The position numbers and the translations under genes are program-made. A stretch of 64,000 nucleotides of DNA from the NCBI GenBank assembly GCA_019636555.1, contig JAHBXH010000001.1, positions 62,001-126,000 on the forward strand, in the 5' to 3' direction. This document shows positions 32,090 to 41,058 of the stretch, in pieces. The notes beneath the pieces were generated by a model. The model saw only the letters and a list, made by a program, of their open reading frames with translations. It made no database searches and was not told the origin of the DNA. Source of the stretch: Phycisphaeraceae bacterium. GTDB taxonomy: Bacteria > Planctomycetota > Phycisphaerae > Phycisphaerales > UBA1924. How positions within the stretch are numbered: position 1 is the stretch's first letter; each line of letters opens with the position of its first letter.

Positions 32090-33886
32090 CTATTCGAACT
32101 GCACATCATCGAGATAGAACGTCACGGGCTTGCCTTGCCCACCGAGCGACCAGACGAGGCCGGTCTTGATGACACTGAGGTCTTTGCCGCGGAGATCGAT
32201 TTCGTACTTCTGCCAGTCTTTCGTGAGCGTGATCGGCTTGGCGACGATCGCGGTGTCGTGATACTTCTTGTCCTTTGCGATCGTGCCGACCTTGATTTCG
32301 ATCTTTTCGCCCCCCGCGTCGCCCCGCGCCCAGAAGGAAAGCCGCTTGGCGCCGGTGAGGTCGTAGCCGCCGGGCTGATCGCCCCAGTCATTCGCCGGGC
32401 TCTGATAGGCAATGCCTCCCCAGTTGTCGGGCGCGTTGTACTGCAGTTTGAGGCACGCGCTCCCGGAGTGCGGGTTGTCTGTGCAGGCGGGGTCCATTGA
32501 GATGGCGCCGGTATTGCCCATCCATCCCGACGCCGTGAACGGTCCTTCGGCGCTGTCGGAGTAGATCACGAACGGCAGTTTCGGCTTCGGCGCGGCGCTC
32601 GACTTCGGGCCGTTTACGTGGAGCGGCGCATTCGCCACCGCGCCACCACCGTGATTGTCAGTCACAAACGCGTAGAGCCGGTAAACGCCGCCTTCTTTCG
32701 GCATCTTTAGCGTGACTTCCGAATTCGACGACTGCATGATCGCCTCGGGATGTGAAGGTCGCTCCGAAACCGCATCGCCCCCCTCGCTCGGATCGAGCTC
32801 CGATTTGAGCACCCACTCCACCTTGATCGGATCATTCTCGGGGTCGGACGCCTTGAGCGAGGCCTTCACCGTGTCGCCGCCGTTCACGTTGTCCGTGCCC
32901 GCGATCTTGAGCGGCTCGACGACCGGCACGCGGTTGGCCGGTGGCTTTCCGGTCCAAACTTCCTGCAGGGCATCGATCGCGCCCGTGCGCTCTTTGCCGG
33001 GCGTCGGCAGGAACATACCGAACCACGTGAGCGTCGCTTCGCGCTTGTCGCCCCAGATGAACGCGTACGAGCCGAGGCAGAGCGGGCTCTTCTCGTATGC
33101 CGCCGCTGCGTCTCGGTAAACCGAGGCCTTTTCGGTGCTGGTTTTTTCAGGCGTCACTCCGTACGCGTTCTTCGGAGTTTCCCAAGTACCCGCCGGTCCG
33201 TACTCGCAGATGATCAGGGGCTTGGTCATGCCCGCGGCGGCGTATCGCTCGGGCACGCTCTTCGCTCCGCCATAGGCGTTGACGCCGACGATGTCGAGAT
33301 CGGGGCAGTACTTCTTGATGCAGGGGAGTTTCTCACCGCCCATCTCGGCGATCACGGTCATCGTCGGATGGTTCGGATCGATCTGCTTGATCATCTTGGC
33401 GATGTCGTTGACGTGTTGCCAGATCTTCGGGTTGTCGCCCTTGGCGTACCCCTCCATCTCGTTGCCGATGCCCCACACGAGCACGGCCGGATGGTCCTTG
33501 TATTTCATGACCGCGGCTTTGGCTTTTTCGAACTGCGCTTTGACCGCTTTCTCGTCGCTGTAGTTGAAGCCGTGTCTCTCGTGCTCGAGCCAGATTCCGA
33601 CGGCGACGGTCACCCCGAGTTTCTGTGCTTCGTCCAACTGGCGATCGATGTTGTCGGCACCCCAGGTGCGCTTGGAGTTGCCGCCGATCGCCGTGAGCGT
33701 TTCGAGGCTGCCGTCGCCCCCGCCGCCACGGATGAAGTACGGCTTTCCTTCCCGTATCAACTGCCACTTGCCGTCTTTCTGGACGAGATCGACTTTGACA
33801 GGGGCTGCAAAGAGCATCGGCGCGCACGCGAGCGCGGCAAGCATCGCGACAGCGGACAATTTGCGACGAAAGCGGTTGGGCGTCAT
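32090..33886 (-). CDS. Secreted clan GH-A glycoside hydrolase with C-terminal carbohydrate-binding-like domain
   Basis: The 598-residue product has a signal peptide (residues 1-27, 'MLFAA'), a TIM-barrel domain of the GH2-C/GH5 type with the acid/base Glu143 in 'GIGNEMEG' and the nucleophile Glu228 in 'ICEYGPAG', an Ig-like domain (~320-420) and a C-terminal jelly roll (~440-598) ending 'FYLDDVQFE', as in CBM-like modules. Substrate is unknown; a beta-glucan or similar plant/algal sugar is possible. Start chosen at ATG 33886. It is divergent from the DUF4126 gene. Confidence 0.85.
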   Translation of the reverse strand: MTPNRFRRKLSAVAMLAALACAPMLFAAPVKVDLVQKDGKWQLIREGKPYFIRGGGGDGSLETLTAIGGNSKRTWGADNIDRQLDEAQKLGVTVAVGIWLEHERHGFNYSDEKAVKAQFEKAKAAVMKYKDHPAVLVWGIGNEMEGYAKGDNPKIWQHVNDIAKMIKQIDPNHPTMTVIAEMGGEKLPCIKKYCPDLDIVGVNAYGGAKSVPERYAAAGMTKPLIICEYGPAGTWETPKNAYGVTPEKTSTEKASVYRDAAAAYEKSPLCLGSYAFIWGDKREATLTWFGMFLPTPGKERTGAIDALQEVWTGKPPANRVPVVEPLKIAGTDNVNGGDTVKASLKASDPENDPIKVEWVLKSELDPSEGGDAVSERPSHPEAIMQSSNSEVTLKMPKEGGVYRLYAFVTDNHGGGAVANAPLHVNGPKSSAAPKPKLPFVIYSDSAEGPFTASGWMGNTGAISMDPACTDNPHSGSACLKLQYNAPDNWGGIAYQSPANDWGDQPGGYDLTGAKRLSFWARGDAGGEKIEIKVGTIAKDKKYHDTAIVAKPITLTKDWQKYEIDLRGKDLSVIKTGLVWSLGGQGKPVTFYLDDVQFE

Positions 33887-34123
33887 TCGGGAAGTCTCCG
33901 GTGTCGGCTCTTGCGAGCGCCGAACGAATGAGCGTACATTCGTGAATCCGCCCGTTGTTCATGTAACAGAAGCGAATTCCGATGAAACTGAACCGCGTGA
34001 GCGCACGCGTGCCGCAGGTGTCCGAGAGATTCTTCGCACCGATCGCATCCGCTGGTCATTTGGCCGTTATCGCGGGCTCGTTTTCTGGCAAAACCCGGGG
34101 CACGAGAATCCCAAGAAGCACAC

Positions 34124-34744
34124 ATGGAACTCCTCGCGGCAGTGTGTGTCGGTCTGGGCTTGTCCGCCGCGGGGGGCCTGCGCATCTTCGTGCCGCTCTT
34201 GATCGCGGGGATCGCGCAGCGCCTGAATCTCGTGGAGCTCGCGCCTGCACTGGCGTGGACATCGAGCTGGGTCGCGCTCGGCGTGCTCGCGTTCTTGAGC
34301 GTCGCCGAAGGTGTTGGATACTGCATTCCGGCGGTCGATCATGCGCTGGATGCGCTGAGCGCACCAGCCGGCTGGCTCGCGGGCGCTCTCCTTTCAATCG
34401 GGCTCGTCGCGCCCGAGCTGCACGCCACGCTCGCTTCGGGCGACCATGTGAGCGGTCTGATCAATCAGACGCTTTACGCGACGGGCCTCGGCGCTGCCGC
34501 GGCATCCGGAATCGCTGCCGCGGGCATCACCCAGGCGACAAGCGCCGGCGGGCGCGTCGTCTCCACGGCCACCACCGGCGGTATCGCCAATCCGTTCTAC
34601 GCCGCTGCTGAGTCGGTGCTCGCGACCGTTGCCAGCGTGCTCGCGGTTCTGACTCCCATCGTGCTTGCGATCGGTGCGATTCTGGTGGTCGGCGTCGCAA
34701 TCGCACTGATCCGTCGAAGGCGGCGGTCGCTCGCACTCGCCTAG
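34124..34744 (+). CDS. DUF4126 membrane protein
   Basis: The 206-residue product has four to five hydrophobic helices with the DUF4126 pattern: 'GLGLSAAGGLRIFVPLL' at the N terminus, 'DHALDALSAPAGWLAGALL' in the middle and 'NPFYAAAES' before a last helix followed by 'RRRRR'. The family is widespread and uncharacterised. No Shine-Dalgarno or clear -10 is seen in the 237-bp divergent gap (33887-34123), apart from short AT-richer stretches. Confidence 0.82.
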   Translation: MELLAAVCVGLGLSAAGGLRIFVPLLIAGIAQRLNLVELAPALAWTSSWVALGVLAFLSVAEGVGYCIPAVDHALDALSAPAGWLAGALLSIGLVAPELHATLASGDHVSGLINQTLYATGLGAAAASGIAAAGITQATSAGGRVVSTATTGGIANPFYAAAESVLATVASVLAVLTPIVLAIGAILVVGVAIALIRRRRRSLALA

Positions 34745-34758
34745 GCAATGCCCTGAAA

Positions 34759-35553
34759 TCAATACGGTCCGGTGTTGGGCTTTGGTGAAGGCGCTGGCGC
34801 CGTGCCCGGATTCGCCTGCGTCGGCTTCTCGATCATCGAATCGGGCGTCGATTCCGAGGTGTCCTCACCCAATTCGCCGCGGATCTCGTTGATCGCATCC
34901 TGCTGATCCTGCCCGAGGATTTTGGGCAGAATGCGGATCGGCATCTGCGCGTACGCACGTTCGACGAGCAGAGACATGCGCTTGGCGCGCGAAACATCCT
35001 TCGGAACGCTCAGCCCGCTCGCGAATTCGGCGGGGCCGAGTTTGTCGGCGAAGCCCGGCGTCCGCCCGGTGAGCCGCATCGACGCGCTGTGGATCGTGCC
35101 GCCGAACGTGCTGTCGCCCGCCGTTCCGCTGGGCAGGAGGAAGCCTCCTCCTGAGTACATCCCCATCTGTCCATTGGCGAACACGATTTGGCGGACGGTC
35201 GCGGAAGTCGCGGAAAACTCGATCGGAGTGGAACCGGCCTTGGGCGCGAGGAACATATGAATCTGCACGAGGCTTCCGGAAAACTGGCTGAGGTCAGCGC
35301 CATCAGCAAAGGCGTCGGCAGGAAGGTCCGAGAGAAAGAAGTCGGCCGTGTTGATATCGGCGGACAAATACGCCTGGTATCGGGGCGTCATGTTCAGGAC
35401 GTAGCCGGTTTCGGCCGAGGCAAGCGAGGTGCCGCGGGTCAATCCACCGCCAAAGACCCCGCAAGAAGCCGAAACACAGGCCGCGGCGGCTGCTGCCGCG
35501 AAGGGCACGTACCGGAGAATCAGGGAAGGGATAGGGGATCCGCGTTGGGGCAT
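34759..35553 (-). CDS. Lipoprotein of unknown function
   Basis: The 264-residue product has a signal peptide with lipobox-like 'SASC' (Cys ~residue 31), a beta-rich middle ('VQIHMFLAPKAGSTPIEFSATSATVRQIVF') and a Pro/Thr-rich C-terminal tail. No family recognised. It is divergent from the TPR protein gene and ends 14 bp from the convergent DUF4126 gene. Confidence 0.75.
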   Translation of the reverse strand: MPQRGSPIPSLILRYVPFAAAAAAACVSASCGVFGGGLTRGTSLASAETGYVLNMTPRYQAYLSADINTADFFLSDLPADAFADGADLSQFSGSLVQIHMFLAPKAGSTPIEFSATSATVRQIVFANGQMGMYSGGGFLLPSGTAGDSTFGGTIHSASMRLTGRTPGFADKLGPAEFASGLSVPKDVSRAKRMSLLVERAYAQMPIRILPKILGQDQQDAINEIRGELGEDTSESTPDSMIEKPTQANPGTAPAPSPKPNTGPY

Positions 35554-35560
35554 GATCTGA

Positions 35561-35566
35561 TAGACT
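35561..35566 (+). promoter_or_regulatory. -10-like box TAGACT for the Trp-rich TPR gene
   Basis: TAGACT lies 64 nt before the ATG at 35631, which has its own ribosome binding site (AGGAG), so this gene would have a normal leader. Confidence 0.4.
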
Positions 35567-35630
35567 TGTACGGTATCGTGGCGGGCGGTCGGGGTTTTGG
35601 AATCTGCGTGCGGGGCCAGGAGCCACGTCG

Positions 35631-36884
35631 ATGAACAAGGCCGAGAGCGTATCGAGTTTCAAGGCCGGGGCAATTCTCGCTTTGGCGATCGCCTCATTTT
35701 GCTGGGCGGCGCCGCCGGCGGCAATCCGAGCCAACACTCCCATGTCTTCGTTTCGGGGAGCCGGCAGTTTCGGGGTCACGCCGCGGCTTGGGCCATCCAT
35801 GCCGATGAACAACGGGTTTGCGGGGCGTGGTTTCGGAACGACCGGCCGCATGTTTGCGCCTTCGAATCAGTGGAACGTGAAGCCCGACTACGTGCCCGGA
35901 ACGCTTCCGGTGCTCAACTCGAACACGCTGCCGGTGCTGAATTCCAACACGCTTCCCGTGCTGAATTCGAACACGTCGCCGATGCTGAATTCGAACACGC
36001 TCCCGGTGCTCAATCCCAACACGCTGCCGATTCTCAATCGCGGGAATCAGGGCTTCCCGAGCGCGGTTCCGGGAGTTCCCGGCGTGCAGCCTGGATCCGT
36101 GCCGACGCCGCCGGGCGCGACGCAATTGCCAAACAACCCAAATCAGCCCTGCCCGACGCCGCCGGTGGTTTGCCCGCCGGGCTGGAATTGGTGGCCGTGG
36201 GGCTGGAATGGCTGGGTTGTTTGGAACGGATGGAACTACGCGGTGTATTGGAACGGGTATCCGATTCCGCCCTATGTACCCGGCCCGTTCGGTGGTCTGA
36301 CGTATCTGTACGACCCGAATCTGCTTCCGGGGGCGACCCAACGCGCCATCGCGGAACAAGCAATGGCGGCGCCCGCGCCGGCGCCGAGCGCGTACGACTA
36401 CGGCGTCGCGGCGTTTCGGGACGGACAGAGTGATGCCGCGGTGAAGTACCTCGCGGAAGCTGTTCGCAAGGACAAGGAAGACACCGGCGCCATGCGGGTG
36501 CTCGCGCTCGCGCTGCTCGACACACGCCAGCCAGACGATGCGGCCGCGATGATGCGCCGGGCGTATTCACTCGACCCGACGCTCTCCAACCGCGATCTGG
36601 ATATCAACGCACTCGGGCTCAACGCGGCGCGGCGTTCGTCGTTGATCAATCGCTCGGTGGAGTATGCCAATCGAATCGGGAGCGCCTCGAGCTGGCTGAT
36701 GGTGACGGTGTTGATGCAGGCCGACGGGCGATATGAGCTCGCACGCCGGATGCTCAAGCGTGCCGCGGATGCCGGGCTTGAACCGGACATCGCCAATGCG
36801 ATGGATGCGGCGCTCGGCCTGCACATCCGCCAACCCCGCCAGGGCGGGGGCGGTGCGATGGGAAACCCCGCTCCCATCAAGTAG
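35631..36884 (+). CDS. Exported protein with octapeptide repeats, Trp-rich segment and TPR domain
   Basis: The 417-residue product has a signal peptide (residues 1-27), a Gly/Pro/Asn/Met-rich part, six octapeptide repeats of the type TLPVLNSN (residues 91-138), a Pro-rich stretch, a segment with eight Trp and several Tyr ('WNWWPWGWNGW', residues ~182-208), then a tetratricopeptide-like helical domain (~260-400). The first half looks like a flexible extracellular stalk, the second a protein-binding module. Function unknown. ATG 35631 has AGGAG upstream. Confidence 0.8.
   Translation: MNKAESVSSFKAGAILALAIASFCWAAPPAAIRANTPMSSFRGAGSFGVTPRLGPSMPMNNGFAGRGFGTTGRMFAPSNQWNVKPDYVPGTLPVLNSNTLPVLNSNTLPVLNSNTSPMLNSNTLPVLNPNTLPILNRGNQGFPSAVPGVPGVQPGSVPTPPGATQLPNNPNQPCPTPPVVCPPGWNWWPWGWNGWVVWNGWNYAVYWNGYPIPPYVPGPFGGLTYLYDPNLLPGATQRAIAEQAMAAPAPAPSAYDYGVAAFRDGQSDAAVKYLAEAVRKDKEDTGAMRVLALALLDTRQPDDAAAMMRRAYSLDPTLSNRDLDINALGLNAARRSSLINRSVEYANRIGSASSWLMVTVLMQADGRYELARRMLKRAADAGLEPDIANAMDAALGLHIRQPRQGGGGAMGNPAPIK
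35901..36044 (+). repeat. Six tandem 24-bp repeats inside the TPR gene
   Basis: Six in-frame 24-bp units encode TLPVLNSN three times, then TSPMLNSN, TLPVLNPN and TLPILNRG. Most changes between the first units are synonymous, so the repeat is under protein-level selection rather than freshly copied. Confidence 0.9.
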
Positions 36885-36942
36885 CACGCTCTTTGATCGC
36901 TCCATGACGCAGCCGCGTCACAGCCTCGCGCGGAGCGGCAGG

Positions 36943-38136
36943 TCATGGGGAACAGAGCAGCTCGTTGTACGCCGCGGCAAACAGCACGAAGTCGTTGTCG
37001 TCGGCCATCTCGTCGAGATTGAGGTCGCCGACCGGATCGAGAAGCAAGTCGTAGGACTGCGAGAAACGCACGAAGTCGGCATCATCGACAACGCCGTCGC
37101 TATTGAGGTCGGCGGGGCACACGCTATCCACATCGCCCGTCAGGCGGAATGCGACCACCCTGTTGACACTGATCGGATCACCGTCATCGACGATGCCCAG
37201 GAGCGCATAACCGCCCGATGAGAGCGCGGGCCCGAGGCAGAGCCCTTCGAGGTTGGTCTGATCCCCCTTGTAGAGCAGCCGCTTGGTCGCGCGGGTGTAT
37301 GTGGAACCGATGAGCGAACCGAAAGCCGAGACGTCGGTCGCACCCGAGATATCGACTTCATAGATCCGCGTCTGGAAGAACGTCGCGCCGAGGGCAAACG
37401 AGCGTTCGAGCACCAGAAGTTTTCCATTCGGGAGCGCCAGCACCTGCGAAACGCCGCTGCGCGCCCCGCTGATGACGGCACCGTGGATGGGCTCGGTGAG
37501 ATACGCGAATTGAGCGAGCGCACTCGGGGCCTCGGACGTGAAGTCGTATTTGAGCAGACGCACGAGAGTCCCTGCGGCAGAAGTTGATTGGGAGCCGTCG
37601 ACCGTGAGCGCTTCTTCGTTGCACGTCCACATCCTGCTGTGCGTGCGATCGAGCGAGAGCGATTCAAAGCCGAAGTTGGCGCGCCGGCTCGCGAAGATCG
37701 CGGGGCGGTCGATTGCGGACACAAACGCCCCGGATGTCACGGTGTACACGCGAACTTCCGGAGAGCCCTCTTCGGCGAGCAGTACGCGATCGCGTGCGAC
37801 GCCGGTGAAGACAACATCTTCAAAGTCGCGGACATCTGCGAGTGCGCGGCCGCCACCGATGCCGAGCGGTATGGACGCGGTCGAAATGGAGCCGTCGGCG
37901 CCGATCGCTATGTCAACGAAGACCAGCTTGTTCGAATTGTCCATCACCGCGACGTACCGTTCGCCCGAGACGCGAGCAAGCCCGCTGAGTCCAGCCACGG
38001 TGAAACCGACGGAATTCTGATCGATCGCGGAAGTGCCGAGCGCTGTCGAGCCTTTGAATTCGACCGCCAACGGAGCGCCGCTCGCGGACGAAGCAAGGCC
38101 CAACGCGATCGGAAGCTTGAGGAGGTGGGTCCACAT
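36943..38136 (-). CDS. Secreted esterase-like phytase domain protein with dockerin-like tail
   Basis: The 397-residue product has a signal peptide (1-20), a beta-propeller of the 'esterase-like activity of phytase' type ('VAGLSGLARV', 'DVRDFEDVVF', 'NFGFESLSLD', 'WTCNEEALTV', 'TNLEGLCLG') and a C-terminal ~60-residue module with two Ca-binding-like loops ('DLNSDGVVDDADFV', 'DLNLDEMADDNDFV') ending 'YNELLC'. The second loop has Glu-Met where Gly is expected. The tail is nearly the same as that of the divergent BNR gene at 38322. Catalytic activity is unproven. Confidence 0.85.
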   Translation of the reverse strand: MWTHLLKLPIALGLASSASGAPLAVEFKGSTALGTSAIDQNSVGFTVAGLSGLARVSGERYVAVMDNSNKLVFVDIAIGADGSISTASIPLGIGGGRALADVRDFEDVVFTGVARDRVLLAEEGSPEVRVYTVTSGAFVSAIDRPAIFASRRANFGFESLSLDRTHSRMWTCNEEALTVDGSQSTSAAGTLVRLLKYDFTSEAPSALAQFAYLTEPIHGAVISGARSGVSQVLALPNGKLLVLERSFALGATFFQTRIYEVDISGATDVSAFGSLIGSTYTRATKRLLYKGDQTNLEGLCLGPALSSGGYALLGIVDDGDPISVNRVVAFRLTGDVDSVCPADLNSDGVVDDADFVRFSQSYDLLLDPVGDLNLDEMADDNDFVLFAAAYNELLCSP

Positions 38137-38321
38137 ACATTTTCGATCGATCAGGTTTGCGAGAAACAGCCGCTTCTCACGTCGCGAACAGTGTCGGGCG
38201 GACGCGGAATCTGCAAATCATCGGCATGTTTGCAGGAAATTGAAAGCGGTGACGCATTCTTTCGGACATACTTTCAGGTTGATGCGGATTCCAGGGACTT
38301 GTGGGAGGTGAGGAGCATGCG

Positions 38322-40058
38322 ATGCGGCACCAAATCGGCGGGTCGGCGGCGATTTTCCTGGCTGGCGTAGCGGTTCTCGCGGACGAATCGCCAACCAGAC
38401 TTGAGCAGCCCGATAACCCGCCGGCCCTTTTGCGCCCGGCTTTGCAGACAACTCCGCCCGGTCAGGAACTTTTGCCGCTCGCCGCGACTCCGGTGGTTCG
38501 CGTCACGCAGGTGAACGTCACACCGTCGCAGCAGAACATTGTCGGTGACGCGGCGAACGAACCTTCGCTCGCGCACGATCCGACCGCTCCGAGCCGAATC
38601 GCGGTGGGCTGGCGTCAATTCGACACGATCGCGAGCAACTTCCGACAGGCGGGGGTCGCGTGGTCGAACGACGGCGGACGCACCTGGCATGCCTCGACAC
38701 TTAACCCCGGAGTGTTTCGATCTGATCCGGTGCTTCGAGCGAACTCGGACGGTGTCATTTTCTACAACTCGCTGACCGGCGATTTCTTCGGGTGGAACTT
38801 TCTCTCGTACGACGGGGGGAAGACTTGGGCCGCGCCCTATCCCGCGTTCGGCGGCGACAAAACCTGGATGGCGATCGACCGAACGAGCGGTCCTGGTCGC
38901 GGTTTTCTGTATGAGAGCTGGAACACCGCGGGCAACAATTACGCGCCAAACACTTTCGCGCGAGCGACAGACGGGTTTTTCTTCGAGGATCCGATTCAGC
39001 TCCCGGTCTCGCCCGTGTTTGGAACGAACTACGTCGGCCCGAACGGCGAGGTGTACGTCTTCGGAACACCCAACTCGTCCTCCACTTCCACGTTTTACCT
39101 GGTGAAGTCGTCCAACGCGAACGATGCGCTGGCGACGCCGGCCTTCACCTGGTCGACCGTCAACATGGGTGGGACCGCGAGGATCGGCGGCACTCCGAAC
39201 CCGGGCGGCCTGCTCGGGCAATCGCAGGTTGTCGTCGATGCTTCCAACGGACCCCGGCGCGGCTGGGTGTATCTGCTGGCGACGGTTGATCCCGTCGGGA
39301 CCGATCCCGGCGACATCAACTTCGTCCGTTCGACGGACGGCGGGCTGACCTTCTCGCCTCCTCAGAAGATCAACCCGGAGCCCGCACTGAACACATCCTG
39401 GCAGTGGTTCGGAACGATCGGCGTATCGCCGAACGGGCGCCTCGACGTCGTGTACAACAGCACCGACGGCACCGGCGCTCTGACGAACTCGAAACTGATG
39501 TACATCAGCTCGAACGACGGCGGAACCACCTGGAGCGATGCGCTGCAGGTGACCAACATCTTCAATTCCACCGTGGGGCAGCCGAACCAGAACAAGATCG
39601 GCGATTACTACGACATTGAATCGGACGATTTGGGCGCAAGCGTCATCATGTCGGCGACGTTCACCGGCGGGCAGGATGTCTACTACATCCGTATCGGACC
39701 GGAAGATTGCAACCGAAACGGCCGCGACGATTCGGTGGACATCTCCTTCGGCTTTGATCCGGACTGCAACAAGAACGGCGTGCCCGACTCGTGCGATATC
39801 GCGAGCGGATTCTCGACCGACTCGGATCATAACGGGATTCCCGACGGCTGCATCGAGAACTGCGCCGGCGATTTCAATCTCGACGGCCAGGTGGACGACA
39901 CCGATTTCGTCATGTTCGCGTACAGCTACAACGTGCTGCTCTGCGCCGATGCCGCGATGCCGCCGGCGTGCCGCGCCGACCTGAATCACGACGGGCTCGT
40001 GGACGACGCGGATTTCGTGCTCTTCGTCGCGGCGTACGACCAGTTGGTATGCGGCTGA
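38322..40058 (+). CDS. Secreted BNR-repeat (sialidase-like propeller) protein with dockerin-like tail
   Basis: The 578-residue product has a signal peptide, at least four BNR/Asp-box repeats ('SNDGGRTW', 'SYDGGKTW', 'STDGGLTF', 'SNDGGTTW'), a Ca-binding-like linker ('DCNRNGRDDSVD', 'DCNKNGVPDSCD') and a C-terminal module with 'DFNLDGQVDDTDFV' and 'DLNHDGLVDDADFV' ending 'YDQLVCG'. The repeats form a six-bladed propeller found in sialidases and other surface proteins; no sialidase Arg triad could be confirmed. ATG 38322 has a very good Shine-Dalgarno (GGAGGTGAGGA, 7-nt spacing). Confidence 0.87.
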   Translation: MRHQIGGSAAIFLAGVAVLADESPTRLEQPDNPPALLRPALQTTPPGQELLPLAATPVVRVTQVNVTPSQQNIVGDAANEPSLAHDPTAPSRIAVGWRQFDTIASNFRQAGVAWSNDGGRTWHASTLNPGVFRSDPVLRANSDGVIFYNSLTGDFFGWNFLSYDGGKTWAAPYPAFGGDKTWMAIDRTSGPGRGFLYESWNTAGNNYAPNTFARATDGFFFEDPIQLPVSPVFGTNYVGPNGEVYVFGTPNSSSTSTFYLVKSSNANDALATPAFTWSTVNMGGTARIGGTPNPGGLLGQSQVVVDASNGPRRGWVYLLATVDPVGTDPGDINFVRSTDGGLTFSPPQKINPEPALNTSWQWFGTIGVSPNGRLDVVYNSTDGTGALTNSKLMYISSNDGGTTWSDALQVTNIFNSTVGQPNQNKIGDYYDIESDDLGASVIMSATFTGGQDVYYIRIGPEDCNRNGRDDSVDISFGFDPDCNKNGVPDSCDIASGFSTDSDHNGIPDGCIENCAGDFNLDGQVDDTDFVMFAYSYNVLLCADAAMPPACRADLNHDGLVDDADFVLFVAAYDQLVCG

Positions 40059-40086
40059 GAAGCCCGCTCGCACCGGTATCAGAGAA

Positions 40087-40992
40087 TCAGCGCCGACCCA
40101 ATTTCAAACGGGAAGGCGGCTTCTCATCGGGCTCGATCATCGCGTCGTGACCCTCGAGCATGCGGAACGCCTGCTCCGCGAGTTGCCTCTTGAGTCGATA
40201 GTGCGACCAGCACGCGAGCGGGACAGAAAGGAGGTATCCGCCCGCGAGAATAATCGCGACAAGCCAGGTGTCTTTCGCGGCGAGAAACACGAGCAATCCG
40301 ACGCCGATGAAGAGCGGGACCACCGCGCGCGGATGGATCCGGATTTTCTTGAAGCTGTACATCGGCACGCGGCTCACCATCAGCGCGCCGACAAAGAAAA
40401 TGTAGATCGCGATGGCGATCGGGGGCATCGGCCAGTGGATCGAGGGTGAGAGCGAGACCAGAACGGGGAGCAGCACGGCGCCCGCCGCGGCGGGAGTGGG
40501 CATGCCGACGAAGAACCGCGTTGCAAAGGGATTGCCTTTCTTGGCGGGCTTGGCGCTTGTGAACCGAGCGAGTCGCATCGCCGAGCACATGGCGAAAGTG
40601 AGAACGCTCATCATGAAGAGCGGCTCCGGACGCACGGCTTCCGAATCGCGCAGCATCCACTGGTACAGAAGAACAGCCGGCGCAATGCCGAAGGAAGCAA
40701 AATCGGAGAGCGAGTCGAGCACGGCGCCGAACTTGCTGGTGACTCGCATCAAACGCGCGGCGCGACCGTCGAGCGCATCGAAGACGGCCGAGAGCGCGAT
40801 CGCGATCAGAGCGTTCTCCCACTTGCTCTGCATGGCGAAGTGGATACTTGCAAGGCCGCAGGCGAGCGCCACCGACGTGATCATGTTGGGCAGGATTGCC
40901 CGGAGCGGCACGGCGCTATGACGAGTTGGGAACTTGAGAAACACGTCGTTCAATTGTTCGCCCGGATCGCCGCCGGTGCTTTTGACCCGCAC
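40087..40992 (-). CDS. pssA: CDP-diacylglycerol-serine O-phosphatidyltransferase
   Basis: PssA makes phosphatidylserine at the membrane, the precursor of phosphatidylethanolamine. The 301-residue product has the CDP-alcohol phosphotransferase signature 'DALDGRAARLMRVTSKFGAVLDSLSD' (D-x2-D-G-x2-A-R-x8-G-x3-D-x3-D; residues ~72-97) and about eight hydrophobic helices. The first ~30 residues are polar; a start near residue 38 is also possible. psd, which decarboxylates the product, lies upstream on the same strand, separated by a subtilase gene. Confidence 0.92.
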   Translation of the reverse strand: MRVKSTGGDPGEQLNDVFLKFPTRHSAVPLRAILPNMITSVALACGLASIHFAMQSKWENALIAIALSAVFDALDGRAARLMRVTSKFGAVLDSLSDFASFGIAPAVLLYQWMLRDSEAVRPEPLFMMSVLTFAMCSAMRLARFTSAKPAKKGNPFATRFFVGMPTPAAAGAVLLPVLVSLSPSIHWPMPPIAIAIYIFFVGALMVSRVPMYSFKKIRIHPRAVVPLFIGVGLLVFLAAKDTWLVAIILAGGYLLSVPLACWSHYRLKRQLAEQAFRMLEGHDAMIEPDEKPPSRLKLGRR

Positions 40993-41010
40993 GGACCGAT
41001 CATCGCCAAC

Positions 41011-41035
41011 AAAAAGGCCGCCCGAAGGCGGCCTT
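41011..41035 (-). terminator. Intrinsic terminator of the subtilase gene
   Basis: Read on the minus strand, a 9-bp stem (AAGGCCGCC/GGCGGCCTT) with a TTCG-type loop ends in a T-run, 24 bp after the subtilase stop. It separates the subtilase from pssA. Confidence 0.85.
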
Positions 41036-41058
41036 GAAATCAGATTGGAATTGCCGGC

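Noticed and set aside
38274..40073. 599-codon minus-strand ORF opposite the BNR protein
   Set aside because: Antisense shadow of a protein with signal peptide, Asp boxes and a perfect Shine-Dalgarno.
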